Below the pieces are notes generated by a model. That model did not search any database. It saw only the letters and a program-made list of their open reading frames with translations, and was not told where the DNA came from. Positions 1-10,980 of a stretch of DNA of 64,000 nt are shown in pieces; within the stretch, counting starts at the first letter, position 1; each line of letters opens with the position of its first letter. This stretch comes from Chenopodium formosanum. Its lineage: Eukaryota > Streptophyta > Magnoliopsida > Caryophyllales > Amaranthaceae. The position numbers and the translations under genes were made by a program. The stretch spans positions 21,610,572 through 21,674,571 of the forward strand of contig CM044879.1 of assembly GCA_024500155.1 (NCBI GenBank), written 5' to 3'.

Positions 1-2
1 TT

Positions 3-505
3 TTGAGGCCCTCTACACCAAAATGAGAGGTATATCTGAAATGCAACAAGGTATGTTCATTCAACAACAATTGTATGATGCGGAAGTAAACCGCAGGAAC
101 ATCGTTCCCCCAATTAACTATCCTTACTTTCCGCCCCAGCAAGGTCCTATACCTTCGTAAGGGCATCCGTATTAGCAAGGGCCTCTAGAGCCCGGTACCG
201 AGCCTCGATTCTACCCGGACGAGCACGGTAACTATGGTTACAGCGCCCGTGGAGGGTGTGACTATAGGGGGGGATCCTAATTACCCCTATGTGCACCCTA
301 ACCATCCACTCGAGCTCGCTTTGCCCGAGGAATTCACGCATCTTGCCCCTTGGCAACAAGATAACTTCAAGGGGCATTATGGTTGGCCCGAGGGGTTCAC
401 TAGAGGTTGGACTCCATATTCACCCTCAACCTTCGATGACTACATGGGCAACAATGATTCCAACAGGGTCGGGCCGAGTGGTAATGGTGGTGGTGATCAT
501 TAGTT
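3..505 (+). pseudogene. C-terminal part of ATHILA ORF-1-like (env-position) protein, broken
   Basis: The plus strand encodes the tail of the protein that Athila-lineage Gypsy elements carry downstream of pol. The first frame reads FEALYTKMRG then NYPYFPPQQGP before an in-frame TAA near 158. A second frame from about 234 to 503 carries DPNYPYVHP, then DNFKGHYGWPEGFTRGW, and ends at a TGA-independent TAG after a Gly/Asn-rich end. The same signature (FKGHYG, a Pro, then a Gly-Trp turn) occurs in the minus-strand copies at 24203-24967 and 51117-51340, which fixes the identity. At least one stop and one frameshift separate the two halves, so this is a pseudogene. Its 5' part lies outside the window. 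The function of this ORF is not established. Confidence 0.7.
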
Positions 506-3176
506 CCCTCGGTTTTTTTGCTTTTTACCTCCATCACTTATGTTTTATATGCTTGCTTTGTATTGTTGGGATGTTAAGATGTATTCTTGTTTAGTTTGGG
601 GGAACTTCTTTTACATCTCGGTTGCCAGTATTTGTTGTTGTTGCATGCCTTGTATTTTTATTGCCTCTTGCTTGATGGTTTTCTTTTCTTGGTCTCTAGT
701 CCTCTTGATGCTTGTTGCTAGCCCCGTGTGCATGATTTACTATTGTTGTTGTGATGCTTTCTTTGTGATGATGTTGTTGCACCTTACTCCCACGAATCCA
801 AATCCCTAATATCCATAACCCTTTGATCCAAATCCCATGAATCCAAACCTTGTAGTCTAGTTTCTTTAGTTAGATAGTTGTTTAGTTGTTTTCTTAGTCT
901 TTCTTTCCTTTACTCTTTAGTCTTTCTTTCCTTTACTCTTTAGTCTTTGTTAGTTTAGTTTTAGTTTTGCTTATTAGTTGTTTATAATCTTTGTTAGCTT
1001 AGTTTACTCTTATTTTGTAGTTTCTTTCTTTTGTTTTGAAGTTACTAACCATTTTATTTGTTTATCGCTTCTTTTACTTTTCTTTTTCTCGCATGGATTT
1101 TTTATGATGCTTACGATCTTGGAACGCAACGAAGGTGGTTCTTTTTATTGCTTTTGTTTATTATGCTAAGCATGGATAGCCAGGTGAGACCTTTCTAATT
1201 TTTCTCTTTATTTTTTTTGGATGCATATATTAGGATTAGTTTAGGGGAAGTTGAATGGTTCGAGGATGATTGCTTGTTAACACGTAATGTGTTTGGGATC
1301 GATGACAATGTTGACATTTGATCACTTGTATGTCAATTGGGATGTATGTGTTTAACTTGCTTTCTAGTTCTTTTCTCCTTTTCTCCTATTCTTCCTTTAT
1401 CTATGACTTTCCTTTTCTTCTCTTTTCTTTTATTGTTCTTTTCCTTTTATTTTCCTTTGTTCTTATTTTGGTTTGTGGTTTGATTTTGAGGCTTATTTTA
1501 CATCATTTTTGTTTTCCTTATGAGTTGGACTTTGTACATTGGACTTTGTCTTTTGCATGACTTTCTTCCTAGGTAGTAAAGGTATGCACGGTTTGAGACT
1601 ATGTTTGTTTGAATCTAGGATAGGTGTATGCTAGGGTAGTTGGTTTGAACTAGGAGGATCATGAAGCCGGATTCTACTTGTTTGCAACATGCTTGGTAGT
1701 TGCTCCCTATAGTCGATTTGACACCAGTAGTGAGTTTTTGCTACATCCATGTGAGGTTCATCGTTTTTCAAGCCTTCAACCTATTTTGTATGAGCGGCGT
1801 GGATCCTTGACTTTGCAAACCTAATCTGTAAAGCTTGATTTATGATTCTTAAACCCGAGATCGAGCTATCTAGGGAGGACAAAGGCACCTTTTTCGGGGT
1901 GGTATTTTTCATTTTCAAGATAGTTTGTTTTATATTTGCTTTTGGGTTTACATTTGCCTTCTTGCAACCATTTGAGCCTATTTCCTTCTTTACAAGCCAT
2001 ATCTTTAGACCTTTGGCCTTTTGTTTCATTTTCTTTCTTATCTTGTTTTTGTGAAGCAATTGATCATTCTTGATGAAGTTGTGGTGATATAATTGGGATA
2101 TGTGGTTCCATTGATGCAAGCTTGTGATTATGTCTTCTTTGTGAATAATGGCAAGTGAGTATGAGTAAAAGCCGTCCTACATTAAAAAAGGCATGGACCG
2201 AATTTAGAAAAAGGCAAGGACAAAGCAAAGCATACAAATAGAAAAAATACAAAAAAATTGAAAAAGTGAAAAATTCAAAGAACATTTTGATGTATTCTTT
2301 TCTCCTGCTAAGCATTGAGGACAATGCTTCATTTCAACTTAGGGGGGAAGCGTTTACGCTTTTTATATTTATTTCTTGTGAGTATAGCTTTAAATAAGCT
2401 TGGGGGTGTTGTTTTTGTTTGGTGATTTCTTGATCGTGTTGTTAAGGATTGATCACCCTTTTGCTTCACTTTTTAGGAAAACCGCCAAATTTTAAATTTT
2501 AGCCTACCTTCACCCTTTATGCCTTACGTTACAACCTTGGGGAAAGACCTTTCGACCTAGAAAGTTGATTCAGTATTCGGGGGAGGGAATCATGGGTCAT
2601 TTCCTAAGGAAAGGGGATGCATAGTCACGATTGTCGGGTAGCCTAAATAAATCTCTTTTTCTGGTTCCTTCGAGGAATCATTGGGATGCTCGCTAAGGGG
2701 AGATTTGAGACTAGTGGGGAGAACGTGGTAAGATCGTTTAGGATGAATGTGGATTGTGATGTCTAGTTCCTATGCCTAGCATACCCTATGTTTCAATCAA
2801 CCTTAGATATCTTGAAAAGTGCATACCTTGACTACTAGAGAAAGATTTTCATTCATTTGCATTGTAGTCTCTTTGTACGTCCATTTCGCAAAGGTTTTGT
2901 TTTCCTTTTTCCCTTTTCTTTTATTTTGTGGTTTTGCCTCTTTGATGTTGGTGAAGAGTTGTGGGTAAACTCTTAGGATACCCTTACGAGACCTAACTCG
3001 TCCTCATAGGAGACTTTGGGGTTTAAAAGGGCTTGTTATAACTAAAAGCAACCGTGATTCCTACGACAGTGAGTCTTAGTGCATATTCTCATCTTGACTC
3101 TTTGTTTTTCTTTTGGAATAAGTCTTTCATCCTTATTCTTTCTTGCTTTGGTTTGCTCGAGGAAGATCAAAAGTTT
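506..3176 (+). other. 3' non-coding region of Athila-like element 1
   Basis: No coding capacity is supported here: the small open frames are T-rich chance frames. The region holds a perfect 23-bp tandem duplication at 898-943. It also holds purine runs that look like extra polypurine tracts at about 2339-2350 and 2397-2407. The segment around 2310-2340 has the 'gaggacaatgcttc' wording seen in minus orientation near 22540 and 51020, showing that all three Athila remnants share this part. Confidence 0.6.
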
Positions 3177-3190
3177 AGCTTGGGGGAATT
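3177..3190 (+). other. Polypurine tract of Athila-like element 1
   Basis: The sequence agcttgggggaatt directly abuts the LTR start TGATGAGTG at 3191. The same tract, reverse complemented, abuts the 3' LTR of the second Athila-like element at 21680-21693. It would prime plus-strand DNA synthesis. Confidence 0.75.
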
Positions 3191-4818
3191 TGATGAGTGT
3201 CATTTATGGCACTCATTTCGCCTCTTTTAGGATGATTTTCATGCTATTTTGTAGCTCTTTTCCTTAGTTTTTTTAGTTTTGTTCTTTATTTCAATAGTTT
3301 GTGCTTTCCGTAGTTAGTTTCCTTGTTTTGTGCATTTCTTTGTTTATTTGTTCTTTTTTGCTTTTGTTTGTTTGTTTTCGTTTATTTTCAGGTTATGATC
3401 GTGTTTCCAAGGATTCCCGAGCCTTCCTCTCATATTTCTCATCAATTTGGATGCCTCATGTTCTCCTTTTGGAGCTTCAAGTTTGAAGGAACGCAAGGAA
3501 CGAGTCAAGAGATCGGTGCACGTATGCGGTGTGCAAATCATCTTTCCCATGAACCCACCAAAATATCCATTTTGAAACTGCCTACCTTAGTGTTCATCAT
3601 CATCACCAAGACGAGCGCACGAGGATGAGCTAGGACGAAGAAAGAGAGGAATGCCCTGCTGCAATGTGCGGCCGTGCACCTGGGTGGCGCGGGCGCGCCC
3701 CCCGGGGTCTCTGTTCCGTACCCTTTTCCCGCGTCCGCGCCTCCTCCTTGATGCGACCGCACCTTCCAGGGTTTCTTTTGGGACGATCTAACTAACTTTT
3801 CTTTTGTATCTTTCCTATATATATAGCTTTTCCTTCTATTTTTAGAGGGAGAACTTTTGGAGAGAACTTTTTAAAAATTCATTGGATAATTTTAGATCAT
3901 ATTTTAGAGAGAGAAACTCTAGGTTTTAGTGAGAAAGTTCATGGTGTATTTTTGATGATTGAAGATTTCTACATTACTTTTGATTTATGATCAAGTTTGT
4001 AAGGATTCCTTTTCTTCAATTCAATCTATAATTTGATCTTTACTTTGATTTCATTTGCTTAATGGATTGTTCAAGTTTGATTGAAGTTTGATTGATTTTG
4101 TGTTGATTTTAGCTTGTTTGGTTTGATCATGATGAATTTGTTGATTAGTGTTGTTTTGATCTTCATTTCAATGGCTAGTGAGTAGATTACTTGCTAGGGC
4201 AATGGTGAAGCATGTATGAGTGATGGATTAGAGCTAATTGGGGATAATTGATGGAGTTGATAATGTGATTAAATTTTGTTGATGATCATGTGCATGTGTG
4301 TGATTGATTGAAGATTGACCAACTTTGATTGTTGCACTAGATTGCATTGTAAGTTCACATTGATACGGACCACTGATTTGTGGCTTGCATTTACACGATT
4401 GAGGTGTCTTGTGATGTTTCCTAGCTAGAGTTTATCGTAGTTGACGCTAGTTAGACCTCTTGGAGAATAGCTTGATACGCTTTATTGGTTGCATGATTGA
4501 TCTTCCCTCACATTGTTTGACTTAGCCAATTTGACCTCCCAATTAGTTGATTCCATTATTACTACATGTGGATCCTAGCCCTAGTGCTTATTACATTTGA
4601 TTTCTTCTTGTTTATTTGCCGTGTTTGTCCTAGTATAGAATTCACAGCCTATCTCTAGAGTTTGGGATATCTTGACTATAGGTAATACACAATAGCTCAC
4701 CATTCCTTTGGGTTCGACTCTTGACTTACCATATACTAGTATAGGGTTGGTTAAGTGTTTACAAATTTAATTTGACTTTTGGGAAGGGTAGATAACGACC
4801 TACATTTTCAACTCGTCA
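3191..4818 (+). repeat. 3' LTR, family A (Athila-like), 1628 bp
   Basis: The LTR runs from TGATGAGTGTCATTTATGG to ...AACTCGTCA. A GC-rich tract at 3655-3765 contains the palindrome-like tgtgcggccgtgca and is followed by a TATA box (tatatatag, 3817-3825). An agagaga-rich leader follows, then the R/U5 part, which is shared with family B (the block gtagttgacgctagttagac near 4440). The terminal inverted repeat is TGA...TCA. The 5' partner lies beyond the left edge, so no target duplication can be tested. The ORFs in it are chance frames. Confidence 0.8.
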
Positions 4819-4990
4819 GTAGGCAATCTTTATGATTCGGTCATTAAAAATATAAAAACATAAAGCTCATTTTATTTCATTCAAATTTCTAAAATAAGAG
4901 AGACATTATTGAACTAGATTGTAAACAAAAAAACATAGTAATGATTACACTTTATTCAAATTAAAACTAATAACGAAACTGTGTAACACT
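4819..4990. other. Flank between LTR and downstream mobile-domain gene
   Basis: AT-rich sequence with nothing recognisable. It is the 3' flank of the DUF7745-like gene, which reads from the right. Confidence 0.4.
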
Positions 4991-6651
4991 CTAAGGTTTT
5001 ACTATGTCCTTGATTGTCACAGATGATGGAGGAGTAGTTTCCATCGCAGTATTTTGAGAAACCTTAGAGCTTTCTCCTACAATCTTCTTCTTAACCCACA
5101 CATTGTTCTTTAATTTGGGAATTGGGGTCTTTTCAACCTTTTTTCCCTTTTCTGTAGCTTTCGTGAGAGTCCTTTTGCAAGTAGGTTGCGAAGGTTCCTT
5201 GATTATCACGCCTTGTTGCGTAGCTTTGGAGGGGGCTTTCCTTTTTGTTTCCTTCAAACGATCCTCAGGAGATGAGAAGTCTAATTTTCTTCTCACTCCT
5301 GTTTTGGCCACTAGGAGGAGTAGTGGTGGCCGAATGCATCAAAGGCTTAGGTGGATTACGAGTAGTGGCAGCTTGATGCTGTGATCGAGCCTTATTTAAT
5401 TCGCCCTTATCCGCCGCATTCATCCAAGCTTTTTAAAAGGAATATAATACAATACTCTCGGTAGGATTTTGTACTACCCATCTAGGGATACTTGACCAAT
5501 ACTCCATCCAACGAAAAACTCGTTCAGGTTTAAAGACCACATCTTTAGGGGCATCACTATCTTGCGGGGGAATAATTTGCTTCATCCCATACTGTCTCAT
5601 TACCCTACAAGGAAAAGTATTCGTAGCACTAGATAGGCCTTGAAGCCTGATGTAAGGTCAATTGAGACTATTCCCAACCATACTACTTATGTTCCACCAA
5701 GGAATCACAAAGCGTATGTTAGGAACCCCGTGACAGAAAAACGACATCCATTCCTCTTCATTCTTGTGCTTATAAAGGATTCGACTTCTAGGGAATGTCC
5801 TTACTCCATTAACCTCAAGGTTTTGTGGCTGATCAACAATTCGCAAACGCTCCATGACCCAAATCTTAAAAAAAAACGAAAAAAAAAATCAATTTGCGAA
5901 TTTACACGAGCAGGTGGCGCGCACATCAAAACCAGTTGCGCGCGCCATCTGCGCGCAGCGCAGAAGATTGCGCTGGTCATGTCAGCGCAACTTCGTAACT
6001 TGCGCCGATGAACGAGGAAAAAAAACGTACGTGTAATAGGATTGGACTTCACGTGAAACCGTTTTCGTTAGGGACTCCTCTAAGGCGATTCAAGCATAGA
6101 ACAGTTTCCGCCAAAGCCAAAGGAGCGGGTGAATGATGTCCCTCTATTTGCTCTACTATGGACACCATGGAATAATCTCCATACGCTTTGCCTGTCATAA
6201 GTAAACAATTAACAACAAGACAATAACATAAAGCACGAATTTTAAAGCGTTGTTTAGTCATGTTATCATGAGGGGCGACGAAATGTTCAATAAATTGAAT
6301 CAAGTTCACGCCTTCTTCAGTTCCAATATTAGTCATATCATTGTCGGACAAGCCGAAAATTCTTTGGAATATAGGTTTGGGATCCGACAAGGTAGGCGAA
6401 TAAGTCACATGGAGTGTATTTATAGGAAAGCCTAGCAAGGCCTCGAACTCACCACGTAGTGGAAAAATTTCATCCCCTTTAAACAAGAAGAGATGGTGAT
6501 TAGAGTTCCCATGGTTGACTGCGGCATGAAGTAAATCAAAATTAATCACTAGTTGCATATAACTCAATAGAGGATCTAGGTGGTAAATTTTGAAAGCTAG
6601 TTTGTCCTCGGTTGAAAGGGAAGTGACCAATTGCTTCAAACGTTGTTTCAA
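4991..6651 (-). pseudogene. Plant mobile domain (DUF7745-like) gene, spliced, with stops
   Basis: Exon 1 (6651 to about 6056) starts MKQRLKQLVTSL and is open for about 200 codons. It contains DEIFPLRGEFEALLGFP, FQRIFGLSDNDM and GHHSPAPLALAETVLCL, the wording I associate with DUF7745 and related transposon-derived plant domains. Exon 2 starts after an acceptor near 5864 (ttttttaag, then IWVMERLRIVDQPQ, the expected next block) and later gives RVMRQYGMKQIIPP. In-frame stops follow NSLN (about 5658) and YSF (about 5430), and the Lys-rich tail (4991-5311) needs a frame change. The gene is therefore broken, although exon 1 is intact. A GC-palindrome tract lies in the intron (5910-6010) and another upstream of a TATA-like ttaaata at 6782. 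The function is unknown: the family is usually carried by transposons and sometimes co-opted by the host. Confidence 0.6.
5908..6012. repeat. GC-rich palindrome tract in intron of the DUF7745-like gene
   Basis: Repeated, alternately oriented versions of a gcgcaac/gttgcgcgc core stand out from AT-rich surroundings. The same core recurs at 6831-6927, 43190-43310 and 47164-47404. Confidence 0.65.
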
Positions 6652-6780
6652 AGGTCTTCACCATTGTTCAATTCAAAAAAGAAAAAGAGCAACAAATTAG
6701 AGAGATTAATTCTCTTTAGTTTCTTATGATATTACTAAACGAATGAATGTGAGATGATCAAAATCCTACATGAAACCACG

Positions 6781-6927
6781 CTTAAATAGACCCAAGAGGG
6801 GCAAATTTTTGGCAATTTTCGCCCAAAGGAAAGGCTCGCGCAACTCATGAGTTGCGCGCGACATCCGTGCGCAACCAATTCACATGCGCGACTAATCCAG
6901 TTGCGCGCATCTCCTCTGTCGCGGCAT
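6781..6927 (-). promoter_or_regulatory. Putative promoter: GC palindromes plus TATA-like box
   Basis: Upstream of the ATG at 6651 the minus strand has a perfect 20-bp palindrome at 6838-6857 (gcgcaactcatgagttgcgc), more half-sites up to 6927, and then a TATA-like element at 6781-6790. The order (GC palindromes, about 40 bp, TATA) is the one seen in the LTRs of this window. Promoter activity is inferred. Confidence 0.45.
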
Positions 6928-7375
6928 ATGGGTTAGATTTATTTCCGTATTTTGGCTTACATAATGACGGAATCTTGACAAAATCTTAAGACTAATCATA
7001 CACTTACCTTTTGTTAACTCTTGTGTCCTTTTCCTTTTCTTTTTGTGCTTCTTTTTTTTTTTCTTACTTTCTTTTTCAATTTTCTTTTTTCCTTTTTTTC
7101 CTTTTTTTCTTCTTTGTTTTGTTTCCCTTTTGCTTTCTTTTTCCTATTCTCCTTCCTTTTTCTCTTTTTTGTTATTTTTTCGAAGGGGGTAAGTCGGGAA
7201 CCCTTTCCCTCCCTCGGAAATTTTTTTGTTTTTTTAAGAAAAATGTACGTACACATGGAAAAAAAAAAATAATGACATATATACACAAAAATGTGTCATA
7301 TGTACAGAAAAACAAAATAAAAATGATATATACATCTGTTTCCTAAAAAAAATAATAATATGTCTAAAAAAGGAA
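6928..7375. other. Non-coding spacer with pyrimidine-rich block
   Basis: A T/C-rich low-complexity block (about 7015-7175) and AT-rich sequence lie between the two mobile-domain genes. The open frames here are low-complexity artefacts. Confidence 0.5.
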
Positions 7376-8287
7376 TCAGGGTGCTCGGTGACTACTAGAC
7401 GGTTGCTGCACATCCTGCAAAATCAAAAACGAAGATTAATACATGGAATGTAATAACTTTGTTAAAAAGAAAAGAAATGAAACTTACCGCGATCATCCGA
7501 TGATCAAGACATGACAAAGTCACGAGGGCTCTCCGATAAGCAGCTCGGAAAGCACGTATAGTCCTCACCATGTCGTTCACGGTCTCCCGGGGAACCTGTT
7601 TCAAGAATACAAGGACAGTTAGTAAACAATTGTATGTTAAAGAAAAAATAAATAGAAATGTTTAAGTACATATACAAAAGGACACACCGACTCAACCGTC
7701 TCAGGAACAAACGGTATCCCCTCATCATCCTCCGCTGCTGGAATGATCTCACGAATTACCGATCTGATAGCATCGGTATACGTGATCTCCGCTGTAGGAG
7801 GCACCCAACCACCTAGCTCGACCTGCTAAAAAATTAAAATAAAACAATAATAAAAAGGGTCAAAGTTCCGAAAAAATAAATAGAAACAAGAAAAAGAGAG
7901 AGTTGAAGTACTAACTGGAACAAAAGCTGGGAATGGACTCATCCTGGATGCAATGAAAGCCGGAAAAGAAGCATCCGGCAGTACCTGCTGCTCCGCTGGA
8001 TAACCAAGGATCGCCTAAGCTCGTTCCTCAATAGACAGCAAATCCGGACGTAACATCCGGATCGGATGATCCACAGGAACCACAGGCTCCTCTGACGAAT
8101 GCTGCCAGAGAACACGCTCGCTTAAAAACCAAGCGTCCGTCCTCTGGAGCACCGGGAGTCCCGGGTAGAGGGCCCGGAATTAGCAACGAACCGTGCCAGA
8201 TCGGATAGCCTTAGGGACTCCGCCGATCAAACTCTAAGGACGCAGATCGATCTATAAAAAACAATCACATAAAAATCATCAAAACAC

Positions 8288-8327
<40 letters not shown>

Positions 8328-8520
8328 TATATATAGAAAGATACACATGTGTTGTCAAAATAATCACCGACGCATGAGTCGCCGAAAGAATCCTCTAGCG
8401 AAAGTCGCCGGCTGAAATGGCTCGCCTTTTCCTAATCGTGGCCAATCGATGGCCAGTAGGAAAGCAAGCAGCCCCGAGCACCCTGGGGCCTAAAAAAGGC
8501 AGGTACAAGTGTCCCCAAGC
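7376..8520 (-). pseudogene. Plant mobile domain (PMD-type) gene, 3' exons
   Basis: Spliced 3' half of the gene whose 5' half is at 20746-21350. Exons with good GT/AG borders on the minus strand are 7376-7414 (ends SHRAP-stop), 7488-7595 (VPRETVNDMVRTIRAF), 7688-7822 (VELGGWVPPTAEITYTDA and EDDEGIPFVPETVES) and 7916 to about 8230 (DAWFLSERVLWQHSSEEP, VPVDHPIRMLRPDLL, up to SPFPAFVP). A further exon starts after the acceptor at 8521 (AWGHLYLPFLGPRV). The three downstream introns all fall in phase 0, so the exon calls support each other. An in-frame TAG at about 8015, after IEERA, breaks the protein. PMD proteins (MAIN/MAIL type) derive from transposons, and some act in silencing. Whether this copy is a transposon remnant or a decayed host gene is open. 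Confidence 0.65.
8287..8335. repeat. AAT/AT microsatellite
   Basis: About 13 AAT units run into a short AT run, in an intron of the PMD-type gene. Confidence 0.9.
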
Positions 8521-8592
8521 CTAAACGAAAAAACGAAAAATAATAAGCTTAAAAGAAGAAAAAAAAATAATTAAAAGAAAGTTTAAAGTACG

Positions 8593-9858
8593 TGTTGGGG
8601 TTTGGTGAGTCCGACTCACCGCGGAAACAACCCCGACCCGAGTGTTAATAAAATCATAAAGCATGAATAAATATTCACAAGGAAATGAGAACGAATCTTA
8701 CCCTCGAAGCGAGCTTCGCCCTTACAAAACCTAGCTCTTACTTGAAAGCCACGAGCACCGCAAGCGCCGTGCCTCCGACGGTATTCACCCACAAAGGACG
8801 AACACAACTTTAAGGTCCGCTACCTTGGAGTTAGCAAGGTCCGAAAAAAACCCGAGTGTTATATGAGTTTAAGAGTTTTTCCAAAAATATGGAATGCTCT
8901 TTCAAACTCCCACTCAAGCACTTTACTCCAAATCCCAAGGTTGGTATTTATAGAGGAAAGTATGAGTGGGAATTTATATCCCATCAATATGGGATCATGA
9001 AATCCTCAAATTAATTTAAAGCTAAATTAAATTAAAATTGCAAACTAATAATAAATCTACAAGTGGCATTACCATGAGAGATGGATTGGTGAGGACCACA
9101 TGGAGAGTAGGGGACCATACTTGCTCCCCACTCAATAATCTCCTTGTGCCACATGTCCTCACTCACTTACTCCCATTTCCATGCTTCCCCTTAATCCACC
9201 GCCCTATGGCCCGAGCCAAGCCACAAGCCAAGCTAGAGCCCGGCCCGAGCCCAGCCCCAACCCAGCCCGCACCTAGCCCGCACCCAGCTACTGCTGTGCT
9301 AGCGAGCCTAGCCGCGGCAGCTAGCTGCTGCACGCACCACGTGCTGCGGCTGCTAGCTGCTGCTGGTCGTGGCTGCTAGCATTGTGCGCTAGCACGCACC
9401 TAGCAAGCCCTGCTAGGCTCGGCTTGGTGCTTGCTAGCCACCTTTGCTAGGACATTTTTTCCCCTAGCATTCGGATGCTCGGGGCACTCCGATGCTAGGG
9501 GTATTTTGGGAATATGGTCGATTTATTATTATTTTTGCGCGTCTCGTCTTTTACTATTTTGACTCGACTTCCGACGATCGGTTTCGACGCTACCGACGTC
9601 TAATTATTTAACACTCGGGTGACGAATTAATTTCTTCCGAATTAATTCGTCGAGTCGGTTCGTATATTTTGCTTGGGTGTGACCCGAAGGGTTCAGTAAA
9701 GATTAAGCTGTAATATTAATTATATTAATATTACTGATCGGAAGCGGCCTCCACCCAGGCATACCGATCACTTGACCTTGCTGAATATATTAGCTTTCTA
9801 ATAATTCTGAACCCGCTATCAAAATAATACACTTGTTCGAATGACACCATTCCTTTCA
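8593..9858 (-). repeat. 3' LTR of Copia-2
   Basis: Ends are TGAAAGGA...CCCCAACA on the minus strand. It holds a GC-rich block at 9220-9450 made of repeated ctagctgctg/gctagc words. The open frames there (Pro/Ala-rich) are chance frames, also present in the other LTR. Confidence 0.85.
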
Positions 9859-10980
9859 ATGTCCCACTTGTCCTTCCGGACAAGTGTGCATTTAGTGTAT
9901 AACCCTTATCCTATGTCTCTTAATGTCTCTTCATGAACTACAGAGTAAGATTACTAGTCATCTCTATTACGTCCAGAAGTGTTTTCGAAATCCGAGTTTG
10001 AATGTCAATACGCAGATGATTTCTAAAATCCATCTGAGCACGGCCATGCATTTTCACAGTCTCGCTCTTCGAGAGGCCTTGTAAACAACAAGACATGTTC
10101 CCTATTGTTAGTAGGGGGACATTTCCAGTCTTTTAATGTAGCTTCTCTTACTAAGAGGACTCACCCGCCTGAAATATGTCTTTATAATCCTCAGTTACGG
10201 CATACGTTTGGCGGATACCAAAGCGGACCAGAACTCAAACAAGAGATCTCCCACTACTCATGGTCAAAGGAAAAGAGTTCCGATAGTAATAATGAGAAAA
10301 ATACTTATGACGATTTTTAAATCTCTTAAAGTTTTCTCATAGGTCGATCCAGTATGGTTCTAAACCAATACCTGTGCAAATGATTTATATCCTCATAGAA
10401 CAAGAAATGGTGCTATAAATCATACTACACACTAATCTCTAATGGTTATTAATCGTCCACAAATAAACGACCTTGATTAGGGATAATTTTCGATTAAGAT
10501 ATTCAATGTTCACTTAATAGGTGTTTCTTTATCCAAGCCATTGACTTGATACCCTATTTTGATTATTTATTAAAATCGAATGGACTCATTATTTAATTCT
10601 AAACCACAATTAAATAGTTTTGTGGAATATTTTGAAATATTTTATTCCACTATGAAACTTCACAATGTTTCATCTTATGATAAATGGTTCCCAAATGTTT
10701 TAAAGAGTAATACCCTTCATAAAACATTCATAGAAATCACACCCATATTTGATATGCTTGATTTCTTTCATGCAATTATGAATGTTGTCATTCACTTATT
10801 GCAAAGGTTCAGATAAAATTACTTTGCAAACCTTAGCATCTTCATTATCCACCATTTCCATAATAAGATGATAAAATTTTGAGAGTGTTAATGGATTACA
10901 TGTGATTCATGATTTATTGTCCAAGCAATGGCTCCCACTCATTTTCATGATTTGAGACCTTCTACTTGACAACCTACAAT
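9859..10980 (-). other. Copia-2 interior, 3' non-coding part
   Basis: AT-rich, no supported gene. The tgtcccacttgtccttccgg block next to the LTR is the purine-rich primer region on the minus strand. Confidence 0.5.

Noticed and set aside
7011..7346. Phe/Leu-rich 'membrane protein' frames, and similar ones at 978-1169, 36985-37203, 37975-38304, 49237-49527 and 50214-50408
   Set aside because: Pyrimidine- or A/T-rich tracts translate to Phe/Leu/Ser runs; they lie in LTR T-rich tracts or spacers.
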